Notes: a model not told the origin generated them from the sequence alone. 64,000 nt of DNA from Pseudomonas sp. RIT-PI-S (GCF_025642975.1 NZ_JANZKJ010000013.1:62001-126000); one strand, 5' to 3'; positions 22,245 through 34,246 are shown, numbered from the stretch's first letter. Numbers and translations: made by a program.

Positions 22245-23534
22245 TCAGCCGCGAAACTCGCCACGACCGTTGTAAGGCGCCTTCCCACCCAATTGCTCCT
22301 CGATACGCAGCAATTGGTTGTACTTGGATACGCGATCGGAGCGGCACAGCGAACCGGTCTTGATTTGCCCTGCCGCGGTACCTACTGCCAGATCGGCGAT
22401 GGTCGAGTCCTCGGTTTCACCCGAACGGTGCGAGATAACCGCGGTGTAGCCAGCGGCCTTGGCCATCTGGATAGCTTCCAGGGTTTCGGTCAGGCTGCCG
22501 ATCTGGTTGAACTTGATCAGGATGGAGTTACCGATGTGCTTGTCGATGCCTTCCTTGAGGATCTTGGTGTTGGTCACGAACAGGTCGTCGCCCACCAGCT
22601 GTACCTTGTCGCCGATCTTGTCGGTAAGGATCTTCCAGCCTGCCCAGTCGGATTCGTCCAGGCCATCTTCGATGGAAATGATCGGGTGGCGTTCGGTCAG
22701 GCCCTTGAGGTACTCGGCGAAGCCTTCGGAATCGAAGGTGTGGCCCTCGCCGGCCAGGTTGTACTTGCCGTCTTCGTAGAACTCGCTGGCGGCGCAATCC
22801 AGGGCCAGGGTGACGTCGGTGCCCAAGGTGTAGCCAGCGTTTTTCACGGCTTCAGCGATAGCCTTGAGCGCGTCTTCGTTGGAGGTCAGGTTCGGGGCGA
22901 AACCACCTTCGTCGCCCACAGCGGTGCTCAGGCCACGACCTTTGAGCACGGCCTTGAGGCTATGGAAGATTTCCGCGCCCATGCGCAGCGCGTCGGCGAA
23001 GGTCTTCGCGCCCACGGGCTGGACCATGAATTCCTGGATGTCGACGTTGTTATCGGCGTGCTCGCCACCGTTGATGATGTTCATCATGGGTACGGGCATC
23101 GAGTAAACGCCCGGGGTGCCATTGAGGTTGGCGATGTGCGCGTAGAGCGGCAGGTCCTGATCCTCGGCAGCAGCCTTGGCGGCAGCCAGGGATACGGCCA
23201 GGATGGCGTTCGCACCCAGGTTCGCCTTGTTCTCGGTACCGTCGAGTTTGATCATGGCCTGGTCGAGGGCTTTCTGCTCCGCCGGATCCTTGCCCAGCAG
23301 CAGCTCGCGGATCGGGCCATTGATGTTGGCTACGGCCTTGAGCACACCCTTGCCCAGGTAGCGGCTTTTATCGCCATCGCGCAGCTCGAGCGCCTCGCGC
23401 GACCCGGTGGACGCACCTGAGGGCGCGCAGGCGCGGCCAATGATGCCATTGTCCAGAAGCACGTCGGCTTCCACGGTCGGGTTGCCACGGGAGTCAAGAA
23501 CCTCACGACCTTTGATGTCGACGATTTTTGCCAT
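22245..23534 (-). CDS. eno: enolase
   Basis: 429 residues from ATG 23534 (MAKIVDIKGREVLDSRGNP), the length normal for Pseudomonas; a longer open frame upstream is unsupported. The signature LIKFNQIGSLTETLEAI, the catalytic lysine region and SHRSGETEDSTIADLAVG are intact. It converts 2-phosphoglycerate to phosphoenolpyruvate; in many gammaproteobacteria enolase is also part of the RNase E degradosome. The product PEP feeds KdsA, coded next. Confidence 0.98.
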   Translation of the reverse strand: MAKIVDIKGREVLDSRGNPTVEADVLLDNGIIGRACAPSGASTGSREALELRDGDKSRYLGKGVLKAVANINGPIRELLLGKDPAEQKALDQAMIKLDGTENKANLGANAILAVSLAAAKAAAEDQDLPLYAHIANLNGTPGVYSMPVPMMNIINGGEHADNNVDIQEFMVQPVGAKTFADALRMGAEIFHSLKAVLKGRGLSTAVGDEGGFAPNLTSNEDALKAIAEAVKNAGYTLGTDVTLALDCAASEFYEDGKYNLAGEGHTFDSEGFAEYLKGLTERHPIISIEDGLDESDWAGWKILTDKIGDKVQLVGDDLFVTNTKILKEGIDKHIGNSILIKFNQIGSLTETLEAIQMAKAAGYTAVISHRSGETEDSTIADLAVGTAAGQIKTGSLCRSDRVSKYNQLLRIEEQLGGKAPYNGRGEFRG

Positions 23535-23647
23535 TGTTGTAAACACTCCAGATTGGACGAAACGACGCAGCTGAGGGATGGACATCGCCCCGCGACTCCT
23601 GTCGCGGAGCGTCAAACAAACGGGCGCTTGACCCCGCGCTTACAAGG

Positions 23648-24493
23648 TCAAGCGGTCTCTATGATCGGAAAACCCTTGACCAGTTCATCGAGTGCCTTGA
23701 GCTGGCTCAAGAACGCTTCGAGTTTATTCAAACGCAGCGCACAGGGCCCGTCGCAGCGAGCGTTGTCTGGGTCTGGATGAGCTTCCAGGAACAGCCCGGC
23801 CAGGCCTTGGCTGATACCGGCCTTGGCGAGGTCGGTAACCTGGGCGCGGCGCCCGCCCGCCGAATCGGCGCGGCCACCAGGCATTTGCAGGGCATGGGTC
23901 ACGTCGAAGAACACCGGGTACTCGAACTGCTTCATGATGCCGAAGCCGAGCATGTCCACTACCAGGTTGTTGTAGCCGAAGCTGGACCCGCGCTCGCACA
24001 GCACCAGTTGATCGTTACCGGCTTCCTCGCACTTGGTGAGGATGTGCTTCATTTCCTGAGGCGCGAGGAATTGCGCTTTCTTGATATTGATGACGGCGTT
24101 GGTCTTCGCCATCGCTACCACCAGGTCGGTCTGCCGCGACAGGAAAGCCGGCAACTGGATGATGTCGCACACTTCGGCAACCGGCGCGGCCTGGTGAGGC
24201 TCATGCACGTCGGTGATGACCGGCACGTTGAAGGTTTCCTTGATCTCCTGGAAGATCTTCAGGCCCTCTTCCATGCCCGGCCCACGGTAGGAATTGACCG
24301 AGGAGCGGTTGGCTTTGTCGAAGCTTGCCTTGAACACATAGGGGATGCCGAGCTTCTCGGTCACCCGAACGTATTCCTCGCACACCTTCATGGCGAGGTC
24401 GCGGGACTCGAGCACGTTCATGCCGCCGAACAGCGCCATCGGCTTGTCGTTGGCCAGCTCGATGGTGCCTACGCGAATAGTTTTCTGTGCCAT
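23648..24493 (-). CDS. kdsA: 3-deoxy-D-manno-octulosonate 8-phosphate synthase
   Basis: 281 residues. FGGMNVLESRDLAMKVCEEY, the PEP/metal-binding VFKASFDKANRSSVNSYRGPGM, and GVHEPHQAAPVAEVCDIIQLPAFLSRQTDL-type motifs (here DVHEPHQA) are diagnostic. It joins PEP and arabinose 5-phosphate to make Kdo-8-P for lipopolysaccharide inner core. Only 3 bases separate pyrG from it, so pyrG-kdsA-eno form an operon. Confidence 0.98.
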   Translation of the reverse strand: MAQKTIRVGTIELANDKPMALFGGMNVLESRDLAMKVCEEYVRVTEKLGIPYVFKASFDKANRSSVNSYRGPGMEEGLKIFQEIKETFNVPVITDVHEPHQAAPVAEVCDIIQLPAFLSRQTDLVVAMAKTNAVINIKKAQFLAPQEMKHILTKCEEAGNDQLVLCERGSSFGYNNLVVDMLGFGIMKQFEYPVFFDVTHALQMPGGRADSAGGRRAQVTDLAKAGISQGLAGLFLEAHPDPDNARCDGPCALRLNKLEAFLSQLKALDELVKGFPIIETA

Positions 24494-24496
24494 GGG

Positions 24497-26125
<1,629 letters not shown>

Positions 26126-26420
26126 GAAAAACCCTAGAAGTCTGCGTTAAAGCGGTCGGAGCCGCCGGGGAAAGCGAAGGAAGGCCCGGCGCACGGAACG
26201 GGGTTCCGCCTGCATGAGCCCCGACTGCCGGCGGTGTTCGCCGTGCAAGGTTCGAAAAATTGCCGCGCTCGTACGTACCGGCGGTTATGACCGGTGTGTA
26301 AGCGACAGGCATTTCAAACATTGCCCAGCAAAGGCTGCTCGGCCATCGGCAGCTTCAGCGGTTTCACGAACGCGCAGAAGCTGTATCAAGAAGGGAGGGT
26401 AGTCTACCGGAAAGCGCCTT

Positions 26421-27725
26421 TCATCTCAAACACCGGTCGTTCGTCGGTGGTCGCCAGCGCAGCGTACCGGCGATTGCAGACAGGTTCTGCAAGTTCGCCA
26501 CCGCCACCAAATGCCCCTCCACGACCAGCAACGGCAAGCGCGCGCGAACGAAGGGAGGCACCCCGGCTTCGTTGAGCAATCGCTTGAGATCCCGGCTACC
26601 GCGCCCTGGCAACACCAGGCGCTCGCCGCCTTGACGGTAGCGCACCTCGACCGCGCCAGCAGGCACAGGGCCGTGCCATTGCAGCTCGCCATTGCCGGGC
26701 AGGCGCAGCGGCTCGGCCAGGTTCGACCAGCCCGGCGGGGCGGAGGGCGTTGATTGCCACAGCCCGGCCAGCCACCAGGCCCGGTCGCCAGCCCGCACCA
26801 GTGCGCCATCGGCCAACGGCCATACCGGCGCGGCGCCGGGTGCGGCATCCCGCAACGCCACCCAGCCCACCCAGTGATCGGTGTCGGGCAGGCGGCTCAG
26901 CGGGGCCAGCCACGCTTGCAATGCATTGCGCTGGCGGGCTTCGCTCAATTCGCGCAAAGGGGCCAGCGCGAGCGATGGCAACGCAAGCCAGGCAAAGGGC
27001 GACGCCTGCCGAGCAACAGCCAAGTCATCCGTGGCCAACTGCTCAAGTAGCGCCAACGCCTCGGCAAAATGGCCAGCGCTGCGTGCAAGGTTCGCCGAGG
27101 CCGCAGGCCAGCGAGCCTGCAGCTGCGGCAGCACCTCATGACGGAGATAATTTCGCGCATGTCGGCTATCGGCATTGGACGGATCTTCGATCCACTGCAG
27201 CCCGACGTCCCGGGCGTACTCGAGCAATGCATCGCGGCCCAGCTCGAGCAACGGCCGCGCCAAGGTCCCCTGCCCCAACGGGCGCGCCTCCGGCATGCCT
27301 GCCGCGCCGCGCAACCCAGCCCCGCGCATCAACCGCAACAACAAGGTTTCAGCCTGATCGTCTCGATGCTGCCCAATCAGCAGCAGCTCGCCGGCCCGTA
27401 GCTCAGCCGCAAAGGCGCTATAGCGCGCATTGCGCGCCGCCTGTTCAATGCTAGCCAGCGGCTCGACATGAACGCGCATCACCTGAAGCGGCACGCCCAG
27501 GCTCTGGCACAGCCGCTCGCAGTGCGCAGGCCAGGCGTCGGCAGCGCTTTGCAGGCCATGATGAACGTGTATAGCCCGCAGGGGCGGCAGGGAATGCTCG
27601 CGGCCAAGGGTGGCGAGGGCATGAAGCAATACGGAGGAATCCAGCCCGCCCGAGAGGGCGACTATCCACCCCGGCGCATCGCGCCATGGCTCCAGGTGTT
27701 GCAGAAGGTGTTGGCCAAGGCTCAT
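26421..27725 (-). CDS. tilS: tRNA(Ile)-lysidine synthase TilS
   Basis: 434 residues. The PP-loop VALSGGLDSSVLLHALA near the N-terminus, HVHHGLQ and HRDDQAETLLLRLMRGAG are clear; the C-terminal half contains the tRNA-recognition and TilS C-terminal domain (GSRDLKRLLNEAGVPPFVRARLPLLVVEG). It converts cytidine 34 of tRNA-Ile to lysidine so that AUA is read correctly. Follows accA with a 53-base gap holding a strong hairpin. Confidence 0.96.
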   Translation of the reverse strand: MSLGQHLLQHLEPWRDAPGWIVALSGGLDSSVLLHALATLGREHSLPPLRAIHVHHGLQSAADAWPAHCERLCQSLGVPLQVMRVHVEPLASIEQAARNARYSAFAAELRAGELLLIGQHRDDQAETLLLRLMRGAGLRGAAGMPEARPLGQGTLARPLLELGRDALLEYARDVGLQWIEDPSNADSRHARNYLRHEVLPQLQARWPAASANLARSAGHFAEALALLEQLATDDLAVARQASPFAWLALPSLALAPLRELSEARQRNALQAWLAPLSRLPDTDHWVGWVALRDAAPGAAPVWPLADGALVRAGDRAWWLAGLWQSTPSAPPGWSNLAEPLRLPGNGELQWHGPVPAGAVEVRYRQGGERLVLPGRGSRDLKRLLNEAGVPPFVRARLPLLVVEGHLVAVANLQNLSAIAGTLRWRPPTNDRCLR

Positions 27726-27741
27726 CCGTGGCTCCGATCGC

Positions 27742-27768
27742 CACTATGCCAGCATCGCTGGCATAGTG
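27742..27768. terminator. 12-base-stem hairpin between accA and tilS
   Basis: CACTATGCCAGC and GCTGGCATAGTG pair perfectly around a 3-base loop, centred in the 53-base gap between accA and tilS. No T-run follows on either strand, so it looks like an attenuator or mRNA end-protecting element. Confidence 0.55.
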
Positions 27769-27778
27769 GCGGGAAGGC

Positions 27779-28726
27779 TTAGACGCCGTAGCTCATCAAC
27801 CGCTGATAGCGGCGGTCGAGCAAGGCCGGCATGTCGAAGCCCTTGAGCATGTCGAGCTGCTCGACCAGCGAGGCGCGCAGGGTTTGCGAGGCCAGAGCGA
27901 TATCCCGGTGGGCACCGCCCAGCGGCTCGTCGATGACCTTGTCGACAATGCCCAGGCCCTTGAGGCGCTCGGCGGTGATGCCCATGGCCTCGGCGGCATC
28001 CGGGGCCTTGTCTGCGGTCTTCCACAAGATGGAAGCGCAGCCTTCAGGCGAGATCACCGAGTAGGTCGAGTATTGCAGCATGTTGAGCTGGTCGCATACA
28101 CCGATCGCCAAGGCGCCACCGGAGCCGCCCTCGCCGATCACGGTCGCGATGATCGGGGTTTTCAGCCGCGCCATCACGCGCAGGTTCCAGGCGATCGCCT
28201 CGCTCTGGTTGCGCTCTTCAGCGTCGATCCCGGGGTAAGCGCCCGGGGTATCGATAAAGGTCAGGATCGGCATCTTGAAGCGCTCCGCCATTTCCATCAG
28301 GCGGCACGCCTTGCGATAGCCTTCCGGGCGCGGCATGCCGAAGTTGCGGCGCACCTTTTCACGCACTTCACGGCCTTTCTGATGGCCGATCACCATGACC
28401 GGTTGGCCATCCAGGCGCGCGGTGCCACCGACGATGGCGGCATCGTCGGCAAAGTGGCGGTCGCCGTGCAGCTCTTCGAATTCCGTGAAGATCTGCGGGA
28501 TGTAATCCAGGGTATAGGGGCGGCGCGGGTGGCGCGCCAGCCGAGCGATCTGCCAGCTGGTGAGGTTGCCGAAAATGCTCTCGGTCAGCGTGCTGCTCTT
28601 TTCCTGAAGGCGAGAGATCTCATCGCTGATGTTGAGCGAGTTGTCGTTGCCGACAAGGCGCAGCTCTTCGATCTTGGCTTGCAGGTCAGCGATAGGCTGT
28701 TCGAAATCCAGGAAATTCGGGTTCAT
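27779..28726 (-). CDS. accA: acetyl-CoA carboxylase carboxyltransferase alpha subunit
   Basis: 315 residues from ATG 28726 (MNPNFLDFEQPIADLQAKI), the normal length; the upstream extension is unsupported. IDTPGAYPGIDAEERNQSEAIA and VIGEGGSGGALAIGVCDQLNML are the carboxyltransferase motifs. With AccD it transfers carbon dioxide from biotin to acetyl-CoA, the first step of fatty-acid synthesis. Located after dnaE and before tilS as in other gammaproteobacteria. Confidence 0.98.
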   Translation of the reverse strand: MNPNFLDFEQPIADLQAKIEELRLVGNDNSLNISDEISRLQEKSSTLTESIFGNLTSWQIARLARHPRRPYTLDYIPQIFTEFEELHGDRHFADDAAIVGGTARLDGQPVMVIGHQKGREVREKVRRNFGMPRPEGYRKACRLMEMAERFKMPILTFIDTPGAYPGIDAEERNQSEAIAWNLRVMARLKTPIIATVIGEGGSGGALAIGVCDQLNMLQYSTYSVISPEGCASILWKTADKAPDAAEAMGITAERLKGLGIVDKVIDEPLGGAHRDIALASQTLRASLVEQLDMLKGFDMPALLDRRYQRLMSYGV

Positions 28727-28880
28727 AGGCTTCCGTCTAGGGTCGACGGCCAGGCGGCCGGTTGATCCGTTTGGCGCCATACCATACGGGAAGTGGCGCC
28801 TTGAGGTCGAGATGTAAAAATAGTGCGCCCGCCGCTCTTTGGCGGCTGGGCGCGGACGGGGCAGGATCGGTCGCCCCGGT

Positions 28881-31800
28881 TCAACGATAATTCAGGAAGA
28901 CGTTCTCGCGCCCGAACTGGTCACGCAGCGCCTGGATCAGGCTGTCTGCCGGGTCGATCCGCCATGCTTCGCCGAACTGCAACAAGGCCCGGGCTTCGCT
29001 GGAGCTGTAGTCCAGGGTAATCGGGCAGGCGCCGCGGTGTTGATTCAGCAGTGTGCTTAGCCAGTTGAGCCGGTCTCCGCCGAGGCTCTGGATATCCACC
29101 TTGAGGCGCAGGCTTTCGGCCAGCTGGGTGCGGGCATCCTCCATGGTCAGCACGCGCTTGACCCGCAGGCGCAGGCCGCCGGAAAAGTCGTCGTTACTCA
29201 CCTCCCCTTCGACCACCACCACGGTGTCGGTCTGCAGCAGGGCCTGGGCGCTGTGGAAGGCGTCGGCGAACAGTGACGCTTCGATGCGCCCGGAGCGGTC
29301 ATCCAACGTAATGAAGCCCATCTTGTCGCCTTTCTTGTTCTTCATCACCCGCAGCGCCACCACCATGCCGGCGATGGTCTGGGTATCCCGGGCAGGCTTG
29401 AGGTCGATGATCCGCTGGCGGGCGAAGCGGCGGATTTCCGTTTCGTATTCGTCGATGGGGTGGCCGGTGAGGTACAGCCCGAGGGTGTCTTTTTCGCCCT
29501 TGAGGCGGTCCTTGAGCGATAGAGGCCTGGCCTTGCCATGGTTGGCATATACATCAGCGTCGGCTTCGGCGAACACCCCGCCGAACAGGTCCACATGGCC
29601 GCTGTCCTGGGTGCGCGCGGTCTGCTCGGCAGACTTGATCGCTTCCTCCATCGCCGCCAGCAACACCGCGCGGTTGCGGTCGATGTTGGCCTGGTAGGCC
29701 TTGGGCTCGTCATGAAAATGCGGCCCCAGGCGATCCAGGGCGCCGCTTCGCACCAAGGCATCGAGGGTGCGCTTGTTGATACGCTTGAGGTCCACCCGCG
29801 CGCAGAAGTCGAACAGGTCCTTGAACGGCCCCGCCTGGCGAGACTCGACAATGGCTTCCACCGGCCCCTCGCCCACGCCCTTGATCGCGCCCAGCCCGTA
29901 AACGATGCGGCCGTCGTCGTTGACCGTGAACTTGAAATCCGAGGTGTTCACGTCTGGCGCGTCCAGCCGCAGCTTCATGCTGCGCACTTCCTCGATCAGG
30001 GTGACGACCTTGTCGGTGTTGTGCATGTCCGCCGACAGCACCGCGGCCATGAAGGGCGCCGGGTAGTGCGCCTTGAGCCAGGCGGTCTGGTACGACACCA
30101 GGCCGTAGGCGGCGGAGTGAGACTTGTTGAAACCGTAGCCTGCGAATTTTTCCACCAGGTCGAAGATGTTGCCCGCCAGGTCTGCATCGATGTTGTTGCT
30201 GGCGCAACCTTCGATGAAGCCGCCGCGTTGCTTGGCCATCTCTTCAGGTTTTTTCTTGCCCATGGCGCGGCGCAGCATGTCGGCGCCGCCGAGGGTATAG
30301 CCGGCCATGACCTGGGCAATCTGCATCACCTGTTCCTGGTACAGGATGATGCCGTAGGTGGGCGCCAGTACCGGTTTCAGGCCGTCGTACTGGTAGTCCG
30401 GGTGCGGGTAGGCAAGCTCCGCGCGCCCGTGCTTGCGGTTGATGAAGTCGTCCACCATGCCTGACTGCAACGGGCCGGGACGGAACAGCGCCACCAATGC
30501 GATGAGGTCTTCGAGGCAGTCTGGCTTGAGCTTCTTGATCAGCTCTTTCATGCCCCGCGATTCGAGCTGGAACACCGCCGTGGTTTCGGCCTTTTGCAGC
30601 AGCTGGTAGGTCGGCTTGTCGTCCAGCGGGATGAACGCGATATCCAGCGGCGGCTCGCCGACCTTGGCGCGGTCGCGGTTGATCGTGCGCAGCGCCCAAT
30701 CGATGATGGTCAGGGTCCGCAGGCCAAGGAAGTCGAACTTCACCAGCCCCGCCGCTTCAACGTCGTCCTTGTCGAACTGGGTCACCAGGCCGTCGCCGGC
30801 CTCGTCACAATAAATGGGCGAGAAGTCAGTGAGCTTGGTGGGCGCGATCACCACGCCACCGGCGTGCTTGCCCACGTTTCGGGTGATGCCTTCGAGCTTG
30901 AGCGCCATGGCCCAGATCTCGGCCGCCTCTTCATCGTTGGCGAGGAAGTCGCGGAGCATTTCTTCCTGCTCGAAGGCTTTCTCCAGGGTCATCCCCACTT
31001 CGAAGGGGATCATCTTGGACAGCCGGTCGGCCAGGCCATAGGACTTGCCCTGCACTCGCGCCACGTCGCGCACTACTGCCTTGGCCGCCATCGAACCGAA
31101 GGTGATGATCTGGCTCACCGCGTTACGGCCGTACTTGTCGGCCACGTAGTCGATCACCCGGTCACGGCCATCCATGCAGAAGTCCACGTCGAAGTCCGGC
31201 ATCGACACACGTTCCGGGTTCAGGAACCGCTCGAACAGCAGGTCATATTCGAGGGGGTCCAGGTCCGTGATCTTCTGTACATAGGCCACCAGCGAGCCAG
31301 CACCCGACCCCCGACCAGGGCCTACCGGCACGCCGTTGTTCTTGGCCCACTGGATGAAGTCCATCACGATCAGGAAGTAACCGGGGAAGCCCATCTGGAT
31401 GATGATATCCAGTTCGAAATTCAACCGGTCCACGTAGACCTGGCGCTTGGCGTCGTAGTCTTCGGTGGTGTCCTTGGGCAGCAGTACCGCCAAACGTTCT
31501 TCCAAGCCGTCGAAGGAGACCTTACGGAAGTACTCATCGATGGTCATGCCATCCGGGATGGGGTAGTCGGGCAGGAAGTGCTTGCCCAGCTTCACCTCGA
31601 TATTGCAGCGCTTGGCGATCTCCACGGAATTTTGCAGCGCGTCGGGCAGGTCGCTGAACAACTCGGCCATTTCCTCAGGGCTTTTGAGGTATTGCTGGTC
31701 GCTGTAGTTGCGCGAGCGGCGGGGATCGTCGAGGGCCCGCCCTTCACCGATGCACACGCGGGTTTCGTGGGCTTCGTAATCCTCGGCCTTGATGAACCGC

Positions 31801-32402
31801 ACATCGTTGGTCGCTACCAGCGGCACGCCCAGGCGGTCGGCCAGCGCCACCGCGGCGTGCAGGTATTCCTCATCGCCGGCTCGGTTGGTGCGTTGTACTT
31901 CCAGGTAGAAGCGGTCGCCGAACAGCTCCATCCAGTAGCGCAGCAACACCTCGGCCTGGGCAGGGTCGTTGCCTAGCAGGGCCTGCCCGATTTCCCCTTC
32001 CCTGGCGCCGGACAAGGCAATCACGCCAGCGCTGGCGGCGGCGATCCACTCCCTTTCAATGATGATCAGGCCGTTGCGCTGGCCTTCGATGTAGCCTCGG
32101 GAAATCAGCTCGGTGATGTTGCGATAGCCTTGGGCATCCATTGCCAGCAAGGTAATGCGGCTGAGCGGGCCATCCGCGCCACTGCCCGCCAACCACAGGT
32201 CCGCCCCGCAGATAGGCTTGAGGCCCGCCCCCATGGCCGCCTTGTAGAACTTCACCAAGGCGCACATGTTGCTTTGGTCGGTTACCGCCACGGCGGGCAT
32301 GTTCATGCCGGCCAGGGCCTTGACCAGCGGCTTGATCCGTACCAGCCCGTCTACCAGGGAGTATTCGGTGTGCAGGCGAAGGTGTACGAATGAAACCGAC
32401 AT
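28881..32402 (-). CDS. dnaE: DNA polymerase III alpha subunit
   Basis: 1173 residues. N-terminal PHP domain (FVHLRLHTEYSLVDGLV), catalytic aspartates in MPDFDVDFCMDGRDRVIDYV (near residue 400), helix-hairpin-helix and a C-terminal OB fold (IAGMVVALRVMKNKKGDKMGFITLDD). It is the replicative polymerase catalytic subunit. It is the longest gene here and lies in the usual dnaE-accA order. Confidence 0.99.
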   Translation of the reverse strand: MSVSFVHLRLHTEYSLVDGLVRIKPLVKALAGMNMPAVAVTDQSNMCALVKFYKAAMGAGLKPICGADLWLAGSGADGPLSRITLLAMDAQGYRNITELISRGYIEGQRNGLIIIEREWIAAASAGVIALSGAREGEIGQALLGNDPAQAEVLLRYWMELFGDRFYLEVQRTNRAGDEEYLHAAVALADRLGVPLVATNDVRFIKAEDYEAHETRVCIGEGRALDDPRRSRNYSDQQYLKSPEEMAELFSDLPDALQNSVEIAKRCNIEVKLGKHFLPDYPIPDGMTIDEYFRKVSFDGLEERLAVLLPKDTTEDYDAKRQVYVDRLNFELDIIIQMGFPGYFLIVMDFIQWAKNNGVPVGPGRGSGAGSLVAYVQKITDLDPLEYDLLFERFLNPERVSMPDFDVDFCMDGRDRVIDYVADKYGRNAVSQIITFGSMAAKAVVRDVARVQGKSYGLADRLSKMIPFEVGMTLEKAFEQEEMLRDFLANDEEAAEIWAMALKLEGITRNVGKHAGGVVIAPTKLTDFSPIYCDEAGDGLVTQFDKDDVEAAGLVKFDFLGLRTLTIIDWALRTINRDRAKVGEPPLDIAFIPLDDKPTYQLLQKAETTAVFQLESRGMKELIKKLKPDCLEDLIALVALFRPGPLQSGMVDDFINRKHGRAELAYPHPDYQYDGLKPVLAPTYGIILYQEQVMQIAQVMAGYTLGGADMLRRAMGKKKPEEMAKQRGGFIEGCASNNIDADLAGNIFDLVEKFAGYGFNKSHSAAYGLVSYQTAWLKAHYPAPFMAAVLSADMHNTDKVVTLIEEVRSMKLRLDAPDVNTSDFKFTVNDDGRIVYGLGAIKGVGEGPVEAIVESRQAGPFKDLFDFCARVDLKRINKRTLDALVRSGALDRLGPHFHDEPKAYQANIDRNRAVLLAAMEEAIKSAEQTARTQDSGHVDLFGGVFAEADADVYANHGKARPLSLKDRLKGEKDTLGLYLTGHPIDEYETEIRRFARQRIIDLKPARDTQTIAGMVVALRVMKNKKGDKMGFITLDDRSGRIEASLFADAFHSAQALLQTDTVVVVEGEVSNDDFSGGLRLRVKRVLTMEDARTQLAESLRLKVDIQSLGGDRLNWLSTLLNQHRGACPITLDYSSSEARALLQFGEAWRIDPADSLIQALRDQFGRENVFLNYR

Positions 32403-32460
32403 GGATGTCCCGTTGGCGATTGAAAAACGATAGCGCGCGATTGTACCGGAGCGGGCTGCC

Positions 32461-33096
32461 TCAGGCTTCGGCGAAATCCGCGTCGCGCGCCTCGAAGGCT
32501 GCGCGTACCGGTGCGAAGGAGCGGCGATGAATAGGCGTGGGGCCTAGGCGCACAAGGGCTTCGAGGTGCACCGGGGTGGCGTAGCCTTTATGGCTGCCCA
32601 GGCCGTAACCGGGGTAGATCAGCTCGAATGCGGTCATTTCCCGATCCCGGCTGACCTTCGCCAGAATCGAGGCCGCGGCGATGGCCGGTACCTTGGCGTC
32701 GCCCTGGATTACCGGCGCGCTAGGCACGGCGAGGACCGGGCACCGATTGCCGTCGATCAGCGCAAGCCGGGGCGTGATATGCAATGCGGCGACCGCGCGC
32801 TGCATTGCAAGCATGGTGGCATGCAAGATGTTCAGGCGATCGATTTCATCGACTTCCGCGCGGGCGATGCTCCAGCTCAGGGCTTTCTCACAAATTTCCT
32901 CGTAGAGCGCTTCGCGGCGAGCCTCAGTGAGCTTTTTCGAGTCATTGAGGCCAAGGATGGGGCGTGCCGGGTCGAGGATCACTGCCGCTGTCACCACTGC
33001 ACCGCACAGGGGGCCACGCCCTACTTCGTCAACGCCAGCGACCAGTTCTTCAACCAGGTTGTAGTCCAGGCCCATCTGCAATTGTGTCGGTTCCAT
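32461..33096 (-). CDS. rnhB: ribonuclease HII
   Basis: 211 residues from ATG 33096 (GGGA 8 bases upstream; GTG 33099 is adjacent). The catalytic set is visible: AGVDEVGRGPLCGAVV (Asp and Glu), LNDSKKLTEARRE, and LNILHATMLAMQ.. LIDGNRC. It cuts RNA in RNA/DNA hybrids, including single ribonucleotides. Follows lpxB by 13 bases; the frame continues upstream inside lpxB as a shadow. Confidence 0.96.
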   Translation of the reverse strand: MEPTQLQMGLDYNLVEELVAGVDEVGRGPLCGAVVTAAVILDPARPILGLNDSKKLTEARREALYEEICEKALSWSIARAEVDEIDRLNILHATMLAMQRAVAALHITPRLALIDGNRCPVLAVPSAPVIQGDAKVPAIAAASILAKVSRDREMTAFELIYPGYGLGSHKGYATPVHLEALVRLGPTPIHRRSFAPVRAAFEARDADFAEA

Positions 33097-33109
33097 CACC
33101 TGTTCCCGG

Positions 33110-34246
33110 TCAACGTGACAGCAGCTGTAACACGGCGTCTGCCGCCTGATTGGAGGCGTCTTGACGAAGCGTGCGATGAATCGCATCGAAGCCTGCAGTC
33201 TGCTCCCCAGGGCTATCGAGCAGGGGCAACAGGGCCTCGGCCAACGCCTCCGGCGTGGCTGCGTCCTGCAGAATCTCCGGGACCAGCTCGCGCTGGGCCA
33301 GAAGGTTGGGCAGGGACACATATGGGCTTGTGACCATACGTTTGAGTAGCCACCAGGTCAACGGGGCGAGGCGGTAGGCGACCACCATCGGTCGCTTGAA
33401 CAGCAACGCTTCCAGGGTCGCCGTACCGGACGCGATCAACACCGCGTCGCAGGCCGCCAGGGCTTGATGCGACTGGCCATCGAGCAAGGTAATCGGCAGC
33501 GGCCGGCCCGCCATCAAGGCCTCCAACTGGGCGCGGCGCTCGGGGCTGGCGCAAGGCAGCACGAAACGCAGGCCAGGGCGGGCCTCCAACAACCGCTGGG
33601 CGGTGTCGAAGAAGAGCGTGCCCAGGCGCCGCACTTCACCGCCCCGGCTGCCTGGCATCAGCGCCACCACCTGCCCGTCCTGTGGCAGGCCAAGGGCCTC
33701 GCGTGCCGCAGAACGGTCGGCCTGGAGCGGTATCTGATCGGCCAGTGAATGGCCGACGAAACGCACCGGAACGCCCTGCTCCTCGTAGAAGCGCGCCTCG
33801 AAGGGAAACAGCGTGAGCATCAGGTCGCAGCCCTGGCGGATCTTCAGCACGCGCTTCTGGCGCCAGGCCCAAACCGAAGGGCTGACATAATGCACCGCCT
33901 TGATGCCTTGCTGGTGCAGCCGCGCCTCGATGGCCAGGGTGAAATCCGGCGCATCGATGCCAATGAATACATCGGGCCGAGCCTCGAGCAGGCTATGGAT
34001 CAGCGCCTTGCGCCGTGCCAGCAGCTCACGCAGCCGCCCGAGCACCTCGACCAGGCCCATCACGGCAAGGCGTTCCATCGGGAAATAGGACTGCAAGCCC
34101 TCGGCCTCCATCAGGGGCCCGCCCACGCCTATAAAACGCACCTGAGGGTGGCGCTCCCTGAGTGCGCGCATCAAGCCGGCGCCAAGGATATCGCCACTGG
34201 CCTCGCCAGCGACCAACGCAACGCAAAGGTCAGACGGTGCAGGCAT
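33110..34246 (-). CDS. lpxB: lipid-A-disaccharide synthase
   Basis: 378 residues from ATG 34246, which overlaps the lpxA stop as TGATG. LVAGEASGDILGAGLMRAL and VRFIGVGGPLMEAEGLQSYFPMERLAVMGLVEVLG are the GT19 signatures; MPGSRGGEVRRL is the donor loop. It joins UDP-diacylglucosamine and lipid X at the inner membrane. It is part of the lpxD-fabZ-lpxA-lpxB series. Confidence 0.97.
   Translation of the reverse strand: MPAPSDLCVALVAGEASGDILGAGLMRALRERHPQVRFIGVGGPLMEAEGLQSYFPMERLAVMGLVEVLGRLRELLARRKALIHSLLEARPDVFIGIDAPDFTLAIEARLHQQGIKAVHYVSPSVWAWRQKRVLKIRQGCDLMLTLFPFEARFYEEQGVPVRFVGHSLADQIPLQADRSAAREALGLPQDGQVVALMPGSRGGEVRRLGTLFFDTAQRLLEARPGLRFVLPCASPERRAQLEALMAGRPLPITLLDGQSHQALAACDAVLIASGTATLEALLFKRPMVVAYRLAPLTWWLLKRMVTSPYVSLPNLLAQRELVPEILQDAATPEALAEALLPLLDSPGEQTAGFDAIHRTLRQDASNQAADAVLQLLSR

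Noticed and set aside
30594..31976. 460-codon plus-strand frame inside dnaE
   Set aside because: Antisense shadow of the polymerase catalytic region.
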